NCBI GenBank assembly: GCA_035508495.1
Contig: DATJMX010000068.1
Coordinates: 1-64,000, forward strand
Source: Candidatus Binataceae bacterium
Lineage (GTDB): Bacteria > Desulfobacterota > Binatia > Binatales > Binataceae
Direction: 5' to 3'
DNA length: 64,000 nucleotides
The position numbers were made by a program, and so were the translations under genes. This document shows, in pieces, positions 1 to 7,733 of the stretch; the stretch's first letter is position 1; each line of letters begins with the position of its first letter. The notes below the pieces were generated by a model. That model worked only from the letters and a program-made list of their open reading frames with translations, did not search any database and was not told the origin of the DNA.

Positions 1-91
1 AAGAAGAGCCGCCGCATCCGAATCATGCGGGAACGATTACGGATTTTTCGATCCGCTGCAAGAAAGCGCGAATCTTCGTGGAGCGGCCAAC

Positions 92-120
92 AAAAAGGCC
101 GGAAGGTTTCCCTACCGGCC
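92..120 (-). terminator. Rho-independent terminator of carD
   Basis: Read on the minus strand, a GC-rich hairpin (arms GGCCGG..AGG and CCT..CCGGCC, one T-T mismatch, GAAA loop) is followed directly by TTTTT. It lies about 35 bases past the carD stop codon, so it is a convincing intrinsic terminator for that gene. Nothing codes between it and the window start. Confidence 0.8.
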
Positions 121-154
121 CTAGTCACTGTCTCGAAACTAACTCGAAGCGAAT

Positions 155-649
155 TTAGTTGGCGAAGATCGTCTTGAGTTCTTCCATGATCTTTTCTTCA
201 GGATGAGCTTTGGCGATCGAGAGTTCCTTCACGAGCAAGGAGCGCGCCGTGTCGAGCATCTTGCGCTCGCCGAACGACAATTCCTTGTCGCTCTTGAGCA
301 CGAGCAGGTCGCGAAGCACCTTGGCGATTTCGAGCGGCGAGCCGGTCTTAATCTTCTCCGTGTATTCGCGATATCGGCGGTTCCAAGTCTGCGTATCCAC
401 CTCGACCTTGCGCTGACGCAGGATCTTGTAGATTTTTTCAACCATATCCTTGCCGATTACCCGTCGCAGTCCCACCTGCTCCACGTTTTCGGTCGGAATC
501 ATGATGGTCATCTTTTCGGTACCGAGGATCCTGAGCATGTAAAACCTACGCTCAGTACCCGAAATGACGCGCATCTGGATATCCTCGATAACCGCCACGC
601 CGTGAGCGGGATAAACGACTTTTTCGCCCTTCTTGAACGGCAAATTCAT
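155..649 (-). CDS. carD: CarD/CdnL-family RNA polymerase-binding transcription regulator
   Basis: CarD/CdnL proteins bind the RNA polymerase beta subunit and stabilise open complexes, notably at rRNA promoters. The 164-residue product has the expected layout: an N-terminal RNAP-interacting beta domain (starting FKKGEKVVYPAHGVAVIEDI, about residues 4-65) and an all-helical basic C-terminal domain with the conserved WNRRYREYTEKI stretch. An in-frame ATG four codons upstream exists, but the product starting MNLPFKKG matches the family start. The gene is monocistronic between a strong downstream terminator and an approximately 190-base upstream spacer. The family assignment is firm; its regulon is unknown here. 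Confidence 0.93.
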   Translation of the reverse strand: MNLPFKKGEKVVYPAHGVAVIEDIQMRVISGTERRFYMLRILGTEKMTIMIPTENVEQVGLRRVIGKDMVEKIYKILRQRKVEVDTQTWNRRYREYTEKIKTGSPLEIAKVLRDLLVLKSDKELSFGERKMLDTARSLLVKELSIAKAHPEEKIMEELKTIFAN

Positions 650-820
650 TGAACCTGGCACACGATTCCAGGCGGGAGATTTCAGAACTGGTTGATGACC
701 GCGGGTTCATCACCGTCTGAGGAGGCCTGAACTGTGCCTCCAGTATGCCACAGATTGGCGTTCTTTGTAACCCCGAGGTTAAGCCAGATCGATCAGGAAA
801 ATATATTTAGAACGAAGTTT

Positions 821-848
821 AATGACCAACCGAGCTGAATTGGTCATT
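821..848 (-). terminator. Perfect inverted repeat at the rimI 3' end
   Basis: AATGACCAA and TTGGTCATT form perfect 9-base arms around a 10-base loop, overlapping the rimI stop codon. On the minus strand it is followed by TTAAACTTCGTT, a poor U-tract. It may act as a weak terminator or mRNA 3'-end hairpin. The rest of the carD-rimI spacer (about 650-843) probably holds the carD promoter, but I see no convincing -35/-10 pair. Confidence 0.5.
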
Positions 849-1296
849 GAAGACGCAATTCCATCACGATGGCGTCCTCGCCTGGGCCATAATAGCCCTT
901 TCTCAAACGGCGTTCCTCGAAGTCAAACTTGCGATACATGTGCCGTGCCGCCAGATTTGAGCGCCGAACCTCGAGCGTGACCGCCTCGGCACCCTTTTCA
1001 CGCGCCTCCTGGATCGCCGTTTTCATCAGGGCGGCCCCGACTCCGCCGCGGCGATAGTCCGGATGAACCGCGATATTCAGGACGTGGCACTCATCGGCAA
1101 TTATCCAACGGCAGAGAAATCCGCTCGGCGGCTCGCTCTCATCGAGCTCTGGCACAGCCACCGTCACGCGTGAGAACGGAAGGGTCAGCTCACGCTGGAA
1201 TGATTGAAGACTCCACGGCGTAGGGAAGGCCAGCCGCTCGATCTCGAGGATCCGCGGCAAGTCGCGGCGGGTGGCGTCCCTGATGTGGATCGCCAT
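844..1296 (-). CDS. rimI: Ribosomal-protein-alanine N-acetyltransferase RimI (GNAT)
   Basis: GNAT-fold acetyltransferase of the RimI type, which acetylates the N-terminal alanine of ribosomal protein S18 using acetyl-CoA. The 150-residue protein has the family's usual length. The acetyl-CoA P-loop RRGGVGAA lies near residues 82-89. The LEVRRSN segment near 108-114 and YRKFDFEERR near 121-130 correspond to the catalytic Glu and Tyr region of RimI. The early FPTPWSLQSF segment is also typical. It sits 60 bases downstream of the ferredoxin-fusion gene on the same strand, so the two could be cotranscribed, though no functional link is evident. RimI paralogues with other substrates exist, so the exact substrate is inferred. 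Confidence 0.88.
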   Translation of the reverse strand: MAIHIRDATRRDLPRILEIERLAFPTPWSLQSFQRELTLPFSRVTVAVPELDESEPPSGFLCRWIIADECHVLNIAVHPDYRRGGVGAALMKTAIQEAREKGAEAVTLEVRRSNLAARHMYRKFDFEERRLRKGYYGPGEDAIVMELRLQ

Positions 1297-1356
1297 GCTC
1301 TCACATACCGGCGTCGCTCCGGCAGGATGCGATCACCGGAACGATTTTACCGGAGC

Positions 1357-2793
1357 TCAAGCAGCGTGCTTGAGCTCGCCAGCCTCTCCCTTCATCACGA
1401 TAATCTCGAGCACCTTGTCGCGCAGCCGATGCTTGAACGAGTTTACCTGTTTGTCGAAGGTTAACCGTGTGACGAAGTCTGCCGGAAACGAAGAGGAGAC
1501 GTAAGATAGCCTGCGCAACGCATCGCCGCGCACGCTCGCGCTGACCTGCAAGAGGCCGTCGGCGAGGGCGATATTGTAGTCGTAGTCCGGCATCTCGTTG
1601 GGCAGATTCCACAGGCGCTTGAGCGAGGATGCCGGAATCTTGCGCGGCATCTCCAGGCGGACCAGATACGCGTTCGAGTATTCGTCCACGGTGTAGACCG
1701 TGCCGTAGCGGCGATCGCGCTCGGTCTTCTCGTCGTGGATATTGACCGAGTAGCCCTCGAAGGCGACCTTGCGCTTGACGTGCTTCTGACCGCCGCCCAT
1801 TTTCACCAGCATCCCGCCCAGAGGTGCCAGCGCGAGGCCATACCAGCATCCGCGATACGTCATCTCGTCGGCAGGCTTCGATTGCACGATGCCTTCGCGC
1901 AAACGCCAGGCAGTTTCGGCCACCGCAATGAGCAGACCCAGCAGAATCCATCCTCCTGTCGACTGCGAGAACAGCGGATCGCCTCGAACCACGACGGCGA
2001 AGACCAATAGCACCGCAGGATAGAGAATCAGATTGACGACGACGTTCAGCGCGGTCGCGCGAACGCGGGAGAATCCAGAAGGGCTGCCGACCGCACGTTC
2101 CAGGTCGACCTTGACTTGATCGGGCATCGCGCCAAGCAGAGGCTCGGCCAGCCTGAGCGCGAGCCTGACCGCAGCCGGAGCCGTGGTGACGGGGGTAGTA
2201 TCGACCTTGCCCAGGACAGTATCGAAATCTTCTTCGAGCTCGCCTGCGAAATGCTTCTCGCCAATGGGACCGGGCAGCGCGCCGATATCTTTCGGCAGAT
2301 TCATCATCGCGACGGGCGCAGCCATCGCGGCCGGAGCTGCTGGCGCCGCAACTACTGGGGCCGGCTTCGGCGCAGCAGGCGCAGCCGCCGCAGGAGTGGC
2401 AGGCTTCGCGGCACCGTTCGTCGATGCGCCGTCGGCGGCCGGCGCCGGGGCGACTTCACCATCCTTGCGAAAACGCGACGGCGCGTCATCGGCAAATGCC
2501 TGCTCAGGATGCAGCTCGCGTGCGCGGGCGAGCAATATCGATTCAGCTTCGAGGTTATTGGGATCGGGCACGCAACAATCGACCGGGCATACCGCCGCGC
2601 ACGCTTCGTGATCGTAGAAGCCGACGCATTCGGTGCACTTCGACGGGACGATATAGAAGATTTCCTGCGCGACTGCAGGACTGGTTGCGCCGTTCAGCTC
2701 CCAGGGCACTCCGCCTGCATAGATAGCAGTGTTGGGGCACTCGGGCTCGCAAGCTCCGCAGTTGATACATTCGCTCGTGATGATCGTAGCCAT
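1357..2793 (-). CDS. 2[4Fe-4S] ferredoxin fused to a membrane-anchored C-terminal domain
   Basis: The 478-residue protein begins with a complete bacterial-type ferredoxin: CINCGACEPECP at residues 9-20 and CTECVGFYDHEACAAVCP in the mid-50s to 70, whose eight-residue spacer in the second motif resembles Alvin-type 2[4Fe-4S] ferredoxins. An Ala/Pro-rich linker follows (about 115-165). Two hydrophobic segments lie near 247-268 and 279-296. The roughly 130-residue C-terminal region is beta-rich (YLVRLEMPRKIP, DGLLQVSASV, LEIIVMKG) and loosely resembles an Hsp20/alpha-crystallin fold. The start MATIITSEC is four codons inside the longest ORF and matches free ferredoxins. It presumably carries electrons at the cytoplasmic membrane; partner unknown. 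Coding is continuous, so the fusion is seen directly; the C-terminal fold is inference. Confidence 0.85.
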   Translation of the reverse strand: MATIITSECINCGACEPECPNTAIYAGGVPWELNGATSPAVAQEIFYIVPSKCTECVGFYDHEACAAVCPVDCCVPDPNNLEAESILLARARELHPEQAFADDAPSRFRKDGEVAPAPAADGASTNGAAKPATPAAAAPAAPKPAPVVAAPAAPAAMAAPVAMMNLPKDIGALPGPIGEKHFAGELEEDFDTVLGKVDTTPVTTAPAAVRLALRLAEPLLGAMPDQVKVDLERAVGSPSGFSRVRATALNVVVNLILYPAVLLVFAVVVRGDPLFSQSTGGWILLGLLIAVAETAWRLREGIVQSKPADEMTYRGCWYGLALAPLGGMLVKMGGGQKHVKRKVAFEGYSVNIHDEKTERDRRYGTVYTVDEYSNAYLVRLEMPRKIPASSLKRLWNLPNEMPDYDYNIALADGLLQVSASVRGDALRRLSYVSSSFPADFVTRLTFDKQVNSFKHRLRDKVLEIIVMKGEAGELKHAA

Positions 2794-3098
2794 CCGCCGC
2801 TCCAAACCTCTCTCGGAAGGTTAAGTCGAGGCACGCCCGCTAACAACAATGGGCTAATCAGGTTGACGATAACCGTCACCGGTTTTAACTGTCAATCGCA
2901 AGCGCCGAACATTAGGCGGATCGGAGTCCCGAAAGACTTGCCAAGGAATGTTGGGGGAGCAAGGGCCAATGCCAGCTTGCGTCCACCGATCGGTTTTGAC
3001 AGTATCATCCCGACTAACCCCTTAGGGCGGGCGTCTGTCGAACTGATTACGATCACACAGAACCTGGCTGTTTGACTGGAACTAGGAGGCAAGTTCGG
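2794..3098. promoter_or_regulatory. Divergent intergenic region between ferredoxin fusion and lipoprotein gene
   Basis: This spacer of about 300 bases must contain promoters for both flanking genes. A perfect TTGACA hexamer occurs at 2996-3001, but no good -10 follows at standard spacing. An AACCG/CGGTT inverted repeat lies near 2871-2884. A strong ribosome binding site AGGAGG at 3085-3090 serves the lipoprotein ATG at 3099. No ORF or structured RNA is evident. Confidence 0.35.
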
Positions 3099-3383
3099 AT
3101 GAAGACGAAACTGGTGTATATCCTCGGAGCTTTGGCAACGGCCAGCTTCTTGACCGCATGCGGTCCCGATATGAAGACGATTCAGGCCGCGACCGATCGC
3201 GCCAACGCCGACGCCACCAAGGCCGAAGCTTCGGCCACCTCGGCCGAGCAGGCTGCGTCGCAGGCGGAAGCCGCCGCCAAGCAGGCTGACGATGCGGCTT
3301 CGGGTGCAGAAGACGCAGTGCGCCGCGCCAACGATGCGGTGTCGCGTCTCGAGGCGATGTTCTCGACCTCAGTCACGAAGTAA
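3099..3383 (+). CDS. OprI/Lpp-like alanine-zipper outer-membrane lipoprotein
   Basis: A 94-residue lipoprotein. The N-terminus has two lysines, a hydrophobic core and a lipobox ending FLTAC, with the lipidated Cys at residue 21. The mature chain is almost entirely Ala-rich heptads (DRANADATKAEASATSAEQA pattern), the hallmark of the alanine-zipper family that includes Pseudomonas OprI, which forms a trimeric coiled coil. The last residue is lysine (STSVTK), the position through which Lpp and OprI attach to peptidoglycan, so this could tether the outer membrane; that is inference. AGGAGG eight bases before the ATG fixes the start. A strong terminator follows. A second alanine-zipper lipoprotein lies just past groL. 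Confidence 0.82.
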   Translation: MKTKLVYILGALATASFLTACGPDMKTIQAATDRANADATKAEASATSAEQAASQAEAAAKQADDAASGAEDAVRRANDAVSRLEAMFSTSVTK

Positions 3384-3398
3384 GTTTGCGAGCAAAAG

Positions 3399-3438
3399 AC
3401 GGCGCGGAGAGCTGATGCCCTCCGCGCCGTTTGTTCTT
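3399..3438 (+). terminator. Rho-independent terminator after lipoprotein gene
   Basis: Perfect 11-base arms ACGGCGCGGAG (3399-3409) and CTCCGCGCCGT (3420-3430), a 10-base loop, then TTGTTCTT. It lies 16 bases past the lipoprotein stop and just before the convergent end of the next gene. Confidence 0.85.
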
Positions 3439-3451
3439 CCGGATCCTGAGT

Positions 3452-3847
3452 TTACTGTTCCGAGTCGTCCCCCGCAGTGCTGGCGGATGCGGGCCGCAGC
3501 GCTTTCCTGACGCGCTCCCGGAGCGCATCGTCGCGTTCGATCCGGCCTTCGAGAGTGCGGAACTCAGCCATTGTCATCCCTTGCTTCTGCGCCGCCGCAT
3601 CGACCGTCAATGAGCGATCCTTCTGCATCGACTTGTACACCGCGATGTATTTCTCGACTTCGGCCGGCGGCACTTCCTTCTCGTCGTCGCCGCCTTCCTG
3701 CGCGAGCACGGGATGCAGGTCCGCGACGAGCCACGGCTGCGCCGCAGCCAGTTTTGCCGATCCAACCGAAAGTCCAACGGCGCCCGCGATCAACATCAGG
3801 CGGACCTTGCCGCCGGGGGCTTTACCGATTTTGCGCTGATGAAACAT
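3452..3847 (-). CDS. Small exported or membrane-anchored protein of unknown function
   Basis: No family recognised. Starting from MFHQRKIG the product has 131 residues. A basic N-terminus is followed by a hydrophobic stretch (LMLIAGAVGLSVGSAKLAAA) that looks like a signal peptide or anchor. After it comes a mixed charged region, VEKYIAVYKSMQKDRSLTVD, then a helical segment RIERDDALRERVRKAL and a short acidic tail. The arrangement resembles small periplasmic DUF4168-type proteins only loosely. The upstream in-frame ATG at 3874 would add nine residues ahead of the basic segment and is less likely. It is transcribed divergently from groL with about 160 bases between them. Coding character and a plausible signal peptide support it being real. 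Confidence 0.6.
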   Translation of the reverse strand: MFHQRKIGKAPGGKVRLMLIAGAVGLSVGSAKLAAAQPWLVADLHPVLAQEGGDDEKEVPPAEVEKYIAVYKSMQKDRSLTVDAAAQKQGMTMAEFRTLEGRIERDDALRERVRKALRPASASTAGDDSEQ

Positions 3848-4006
3848 GCCACGCCTCCGAGCCCATCCTTGCACGCGCGCTCGGTCGCTTAAAGGGCGAA
3901 CTCTTGCAAACTATCGCCAAGTGCTTAAGTTCAATGCGGTCCGCGGGCCGCGCAGGCGGTCGTGCGCAATCAAATATCTTAAGTTCGAGAACGGAGAGAG
4001 ATTCAC

Positions 4007-5719
4007 ATGCCAGCCAAACAGGTTGAGCTGCACGAACGTGCGCGAGCCGGAATCGTCAAGGGCGCGACCCTGGTCGCCGAGGCGGCGCGCGTCACACTGG
4101 GACCCAAGGGCCGCAACGTCATGTTGCAGAAGAGCTTCGGTGCTCCGACCGTCACCAAGGACGGCATCACCGTGGTCAAGGAAATCGAGCTCGAAGATCA
4201 TTTCGAGAACATGGGCGTCAAGATCATCCGCGAGGCCGCCCAGAAGACCTCCGATGTCGCGGGCGACGGCACCACCACCGCCACCGTGCTCGCGCGCGCG
4301 ATGGTGCGCGAGGGTATCAAGCTGCTCGCGGCCGGGATGGCGCCGATCGAGCTCAAGCGCGGCATCGACAGCGCCGTCATCGAAGCCGTCAAAGCGATCA
4401 AGGAAATGGCGCGCCCCGTCAAAGACAAGGAGCGCATGGAGCAGGTCGCAACGATCTCGGCTAACGGCGACGAGGCGATCGGCAAGATCGTCGCAGGCGC
4501 GATGGACAAGGTCGGCAAGGAAGGCGTCATCACCGTCGAAGAGGCGCGCGGCCTCGATACCACTCTCGACCTGGTCGAGGGCATGACCTTCGATCGCGGT
4601 TACCTGTCGCCCTACTTCGTGACCAACGCCGCCAAGCTCACCGCTGAGATCGACGAGCCGCTGATCTTGCTCCACGAAAAGAAGCTTTCGAACCTGCGCG
4701 AAATCCTGCCGATCCTCGAACAGGTCGTGCAGACCGGCCGCTCCCTGCTGATCATCGCCGAAGATGTCGATGCGGAAGCGCTCGCGACGCTGGTCGTCAA
4801 CAAGCTGCGCGGCTCGCTAAAAATCGCGGCGGTAAAAGCTCCGGGCTTCGGCGATCGCCGCAAGGAGATGCTCCAGGACATCGCGATTCTCACCGGCGGC
4901 ACGATGATCGCCGAAGAACTCGGCTTCAAGATCGAGAACGTTCAGCTCTCCGCGCTCGGCAAATGCAAGAAGGTAGTGATCGACAAGGACAACACGACCA
5001 TCATCGGCGGCTCCGGCAAAAAATCGGAAATCCAGGGCCGTATCGAGCAGATCCGCCGCCAGATCGAAGACACGACTTCCGACTACGATCGCGAGAAGCT
5101 CCAGGAGCGCCTCGCGAAGCTGACCGGCGGCGTCGCGGTGATTCGCGTCGGCGCTGCAACCGAGGTCGAACTCAAGGAGCGCAAGGCCCGGGTTGACGAT
5201 GCCGTGCATGCTCTGCGCGCTGCCGTGGAGGAAGGCACAGTCGCGGGCGGCGGCGTCGCCTTGGTGCGCGCGCTTAAGGCGGTCGAAGCCATCAAGTTGA
5301 AAAACCATGACCGACAGGCGGGAGTGCAGTTGGTTGCCGATGCGATGTCGGAGCCGCTGCGCCAAATCGCACAGAACGCCGGACAGGAGCCACAAATCGT
5401 TCTCGCCAAGGTGCTCGAAGGCAAGGGCGATTTCGGTTTCAACGCGAGCTCGGAAACCTACGAGGATCTGGTAAAGTCTGGAGTGCTCGATCCGGCGAAG
5501 GTCGTGCGCACCGCGCTCGAGAACGCCGCCAGCGCATCGTCATTGCTGCTGACCACCGAAGCCGCGATCGCCGAGAAGCCTGTTAAGGCCGCGCCGATGC
5601 CCGCGATGCCGGGCGGCGGAATGGGAGGCATGGGCGGTATGGGTGGAATGGGAGGTATGGGCGGCATGGGAGGTATGGGTGGCATGGGCGGAATGGGCGA
5701 TATGGGCGACGATTTCTAG
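4007..5719 (+). CDS. groL: Chaperonin GroEL (60 kDa, ring-forming)
   Basis: ATP-driven folding chaperonin. The 570-residue sequence is collinear with GroEL: LGPKGRNV near residues 31-38 and the nucleotide-binding GDGTTT with Asp87 at its canonical position. The equatorial, intermediate and apical domains are complete and the C-terminus is Gly-Gly-Met repeats followed by GDMGDDF. The tail is longer than the E. coli one. GGAGAGAG precedes the ATG by seven bases. No groES lies upstream or downstream, so this copy is solitary; its co-chaperonin must be encoded elsewhere. I looked for a CIRCE operator upstream and found none. A short hairpin (GCAGAAA/TTTCTGC, 5720-5736) follows the stop and could be a weak terminator. 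Confidence 0.97.
   Translation: MPAKQVELHERARAGIVKGATLVAEAARVTLGPKGRNVMLQKSFGAPTVTKDGITVVKEIELEDHFENMGVKIIREAAQKTSDVAGDGTTTATVLARAMVREGIKLLAAGMAPIELKRGIDSAVIEAVKAIKEMARPVKDKERMEQVATISANGDEAIGKIVAGAMDKVGKEGVITVEEARGLDTTLDLVEGMTFDRGYLSPYFVTNAAKLTAEIDEPLILLHEKKLSNLREILPILEQVVQTGRSLLIIAEDVDAEALATLVVNKLRGSLKIAAVKAPGFGDRRKEMLQDIAILTGGTMIAEELGFKIENVQLSALGKCKKVVIDKDNTTIIGGSGKKSEIQGRIEQIRRQIEDTTSDYDREKLQERLAKLTGGVAVIRVGAATEVELKERKARVDDAVHALRAAVEEGTVAGGGVALVRALKAVEAIKLKNHDRQAGVQLVADAMSEPLRQIAQNAGQEPQIVLAKVLEGKGDFGFNASSETYEDLVKSGVLDPAKVVRTALENAASASSLLLTTEAAIAEKPVKAAPMPAMPGGGMGGMGGMGGMGGMGGMGGMGGMGGMGDMGDDF
5612..5707 (+). repeat. Tandem 9-base repeat encoding the GroEL GGM tail
   Basis: About ten near-identical units of the form GGNATGGGN encode Gly-Gly-Met repeats at the chaperonin C-terminus. 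Such a tract can expand or contract by replication slippage in steps of three residues. GGM tails line the GroEL cavity floor and influence folding of substrates. Confidence 0.85.
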
Positions 5720-5951
5720 GCAGAAATTTTTTCTGCATGGGACTAGCGCTCATCGCGCCATGCTGGCAGTCTGAACTGAGACAAGAGCTGCGCTGTATTA
5801 GCTCCTGCTAATGGAAATGGGTTTATTGCAGTAGTTCAAGGCATAGGGTATTGTTGCAGCGACCTTTCAAAACGTGCGAAAAATTTAGGTCTTACCGCGT
5901 CAGCCTGACTAGACCTCGGTGGTGCTGCCGCGCAATTTCCAGGAGGGAAAC

Positions 5952-6350
5952 ATGGAAGGGTTAATGAGGAAAACTTCTAAACTGGTAGGGCTCGCCGGAG
6001 CTGCGTTAGCCCTTTCGTTGCTGACGGGATGCTCACAGCAGCCTGACCCAGCACAGCAGGCCGTCAATGCTGCCAATCGCGCCGACCAGGCCGCTTCGCG
6101 CGCCGAAGCCGCCAGCCAGCGCTCTCAGCAGGCTGCCGCCCAGGCTCAGGCCGCTGCCAGCCGCGTCGAGCAGGCTGCTAGCGATGCCAAGGCCGCTGCG
6201 GACCGCGCAGAGGCGATCGCATCCAAGACGACGGCGGGTGGAGCGACCCATCATCGCATGCGTCACCATCACAAGGCCGCCGCGGCCGATAGCGGTGCGG
6301 CAGCGCCGGCTCCGGATTCGGGTGCGGCTCCCGCTCCTGCCACTCCGTAA
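5952..6350 (+). CDS. Alanine-zipper lipoprotein with His-rich and Ala/Pro tail
   Basis: A 132-residue lipoprotein with lipobox LLTGC (Cys27) after a basic and hydrophobic leader. Residues about 35-90 form an alanine-zipper coiled coil built like the lipoprotein at 3099, suggesting the two are paralogues. The C-terminus differs: a His-rich patch (HHRMRHHHK) and repeated Ala/Pro/Ser/Gly (PDSGAA), with no terminal lysine. Peptidoglycan attachment in the Lpp manner is therefore not expected, while the His patch might bind metal (inference). AGGAGGG precedes the ATG at 5952, so the earlier in-frame ATG at 5919 is rejected. A hairpin terminator follows. The upstream 230-base spacer must carry the promoter; I see no convincing boxes. 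Confidence 0.78.
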   Translation: MEGLMRKTSKLVGLAGAALALSLLTGCSQQPDPAQQAVNAANRADQAASRAEAASQRSQQAAAQAQAAASRVEQAASDAKAAADRAEAIASKTTAGGATHHRMRHHHKAAAADSGAAAPAPDSGAAPAPATP

Positions 6351-6373
6351 CTTAACTTAGGTTTGGAAACCGG

Positions 6374-6410
6374 GAGGGCGATCGCGCAAGCGGTCGCCCT
6401 CTCTGCATTT
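6374..6410 (+). terminator. Rho-independent terminator after second lipoprotein gene
   Basis: GAGGGCGA (6374-6381) pairs with TCGCCCTC (6394-6401). The stem continues inward through a G-T wobble to a GCAA tetraloop. CTGCATTTC follows, giving a short T-rich tail. It also sits at the 3' end of the convergent dehydrogenase gene. Confidence 0.7.
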
Positions 6411-6423
6411 CACGCCGGATCCG

Positions 6424-7458
6424 TCAGCGCGCGGCGTTTTCGCCGAAGGTCACTACGACTTTCAGGGAATCCGGCTTTTGCGCCGCGGCGAACGCGTCAT
6501 TGATTTGCGTGAGCGGAAACTGATGCGTCACCAGCTCGCGCGCGCTCAACACGCCGCGCTCTATCAGCGAGAGTGATTCGCGAGTATCGTCCGGTCCGCA
6601 CGAATAGCTGGGCACGAGGCGCGTTTCATTGAAGTATAAATCGTGGGGCGTGACTGTCATCTCTTCGCCGGGCGGCGTCGAGGTGAACTGCACGACCGTG
6701 GCGCCCTTGCCGGCGCATGCGATTCCCGACGTGATCGCGCGCGGTGTCCCCGGACCGACTATGACCACGTCAGCCATCGCACCGTTGGTCGCTTCGCGAA
6801 CCCTCTCGACCAGGTTGTCGCCCGAGACCGCAAGTCCGATATCAGCGCCAAGCTGCTCGGCCCGTTTTGCCCGGCTCTCGAAAAGATCCGCGCCGATAAT
6901 CAGTCCCGCACCGCGCTCGCGCGCGATCTTCACGTGCATCATGCCCATGATGCCGAGGCCGATAATCAGGATCGATTCGCCCTTCTTGAGCGCCGAGCGA
7001 TTCATCGATTTGACCACGCACGCCGCCGGCTCGATCAACACGCCATCGGCGTCGGAAAGCGCCTCGGGCAGGCGATGCGTATCGCGCAGATTCTCGCGGC
7101 CGACGAGGAAATATTCCGACATCCCACCCGGCCGGATATTCGTCGCGCGCCAAGTCGCACATTGCACATACTCGCCGCGGCGGCATTCCGCGCACTGAAA
7201 GCACGGTGCATGATGATGCACGAAAACGCGGTCGCCGGCCTTGAAATCGCGCACCGCGCCGCCCGCATCCTCGATGATCCCGACGGGCTCATGCCCGAAC
7301 ACCAGCGGCGCCTTGCGCTTCAAGTACCAGGGCATGATATCGCCGGTGCAGATACCGCAGGCGCGGGTGCGAATCAGGATGTCATCGGGACCGACGCGGG
7401 GACGCTCGAATTCCTCAAGCCGGATATCGCCAAAGTCATAAAGCCGTGCAACACGCAT
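6424..7458 (-). CDS. Zinc-dependent MDR-family alcohol/polyol dehydrogenase
   Basis: Medium-chain dehydrogenase/reductase of 344 residues, predicted to oxidise an alcohol or polyol with NAD(P)+. Catalytic zinc ligands are in CGICTGD and GHEPVG. The structural zinc loop is CFQCAECRRGEYVQC (four Cys). The Rossmann motif is GLGIMG, within a segment IIGLGIMGMMHVKIARERG. The C-terminal QINDAFAAA segment is typical of MDR enzymes. The start MRVARLYDFG at 7458 is preferred to the longest ORF start at 7497, because it matches how family members begin. Threonine-dehydrogenase- or sorbitol-dehydrogenase-like activity is possible; substrate cannot be read from sequence. Convergent with the lipoprotein gene; monocistronic. 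Confidence 0.85.
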   Translation of the reverse strand: MRVARLYDFGDIRLEEFERPRVGPDDILIRTRACGICTGDIMPWYLKRKAPLVFGHEPVGIIEDAGGAVRDFKAGDRVFVHHHAPCFQCAECRRGEYVQCATWRATNIRPGGMSEYFLVGRENLRDTHRLPEALSDADGVLIEPAACVVKSMNRSALKKGESILIIGLGIMGMMHVKIARERGAGLIIGADLFESRAKRAEQLGADIGLAVSGDNLVERVREATNGAMADVVIVGPGTPRAITSGIACAGKGATVVQFTSTPPGEEMTVTPHDLYFNETRLVPSYSCGPDDTRESLSLIERGVLSARELVTHQFPLTQINDAFAAAQKPDSLKVVVTFGENAAR

Positions 7459-7529
7459 GATGCTAGGAACTTTGTGGGCGCGAGCGCAGCTTGTCAATCC
7501 ACACCTTCATGAAGAACGAGTGCGCCATC

Positions 7530-7733
7530 GCGCACCACCGTTCGTCATCTTGAGCGAAGGCCGCCGGAGTCGAAAAGCCTGCCCTGCGAAGTCGAATGGG
7601 ATCTCGGAGGCCCCGAAGGGGCCGGTACCGGTTAGCGCGCGCAGGGCTTTCCTTTTCCGCTCCGCAATTGACTCTCCCGATGCGCGCCTGCAGCCAAGCT
7701 GCAGCCGCGGGCCGCGAGTGTTACGATCGCCAA
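7530..7733. repeat. Intergenic sequence with dispersed-repeat character
   Basis: This gap contains GTCATCTTGAGCGAAGG and a nearby GGCCCCGAAGGGGCC palindrome, followed by GC-rich segments. The first string resembles an interspersed intergenic element (GTCATCCTGAGCGAAG...) that I recall from many environmental bacterial genomes. No ORF in the region looks coding. The Nudix promoter should lie near 7650-7730. Confidence 0.4.

Noticed and set aside
1..91. Gene remnant at the left edge
   Set aside because: No frame or motif supports one; only the carD terminator is evident.
3848..4006. CIRCE/HrcA operator upstream of groL
   Set aside because: TTAGCACTC-N9-GAGTGCTAA is not present; only weak half-matches such as AAGTGCTTAA are seen.
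7459..7733. N-terminal extension of the Nudix protein
   Set aside because: The frame is open upstream to 7596, but the sequence is repeat-like and not conserved in the family.
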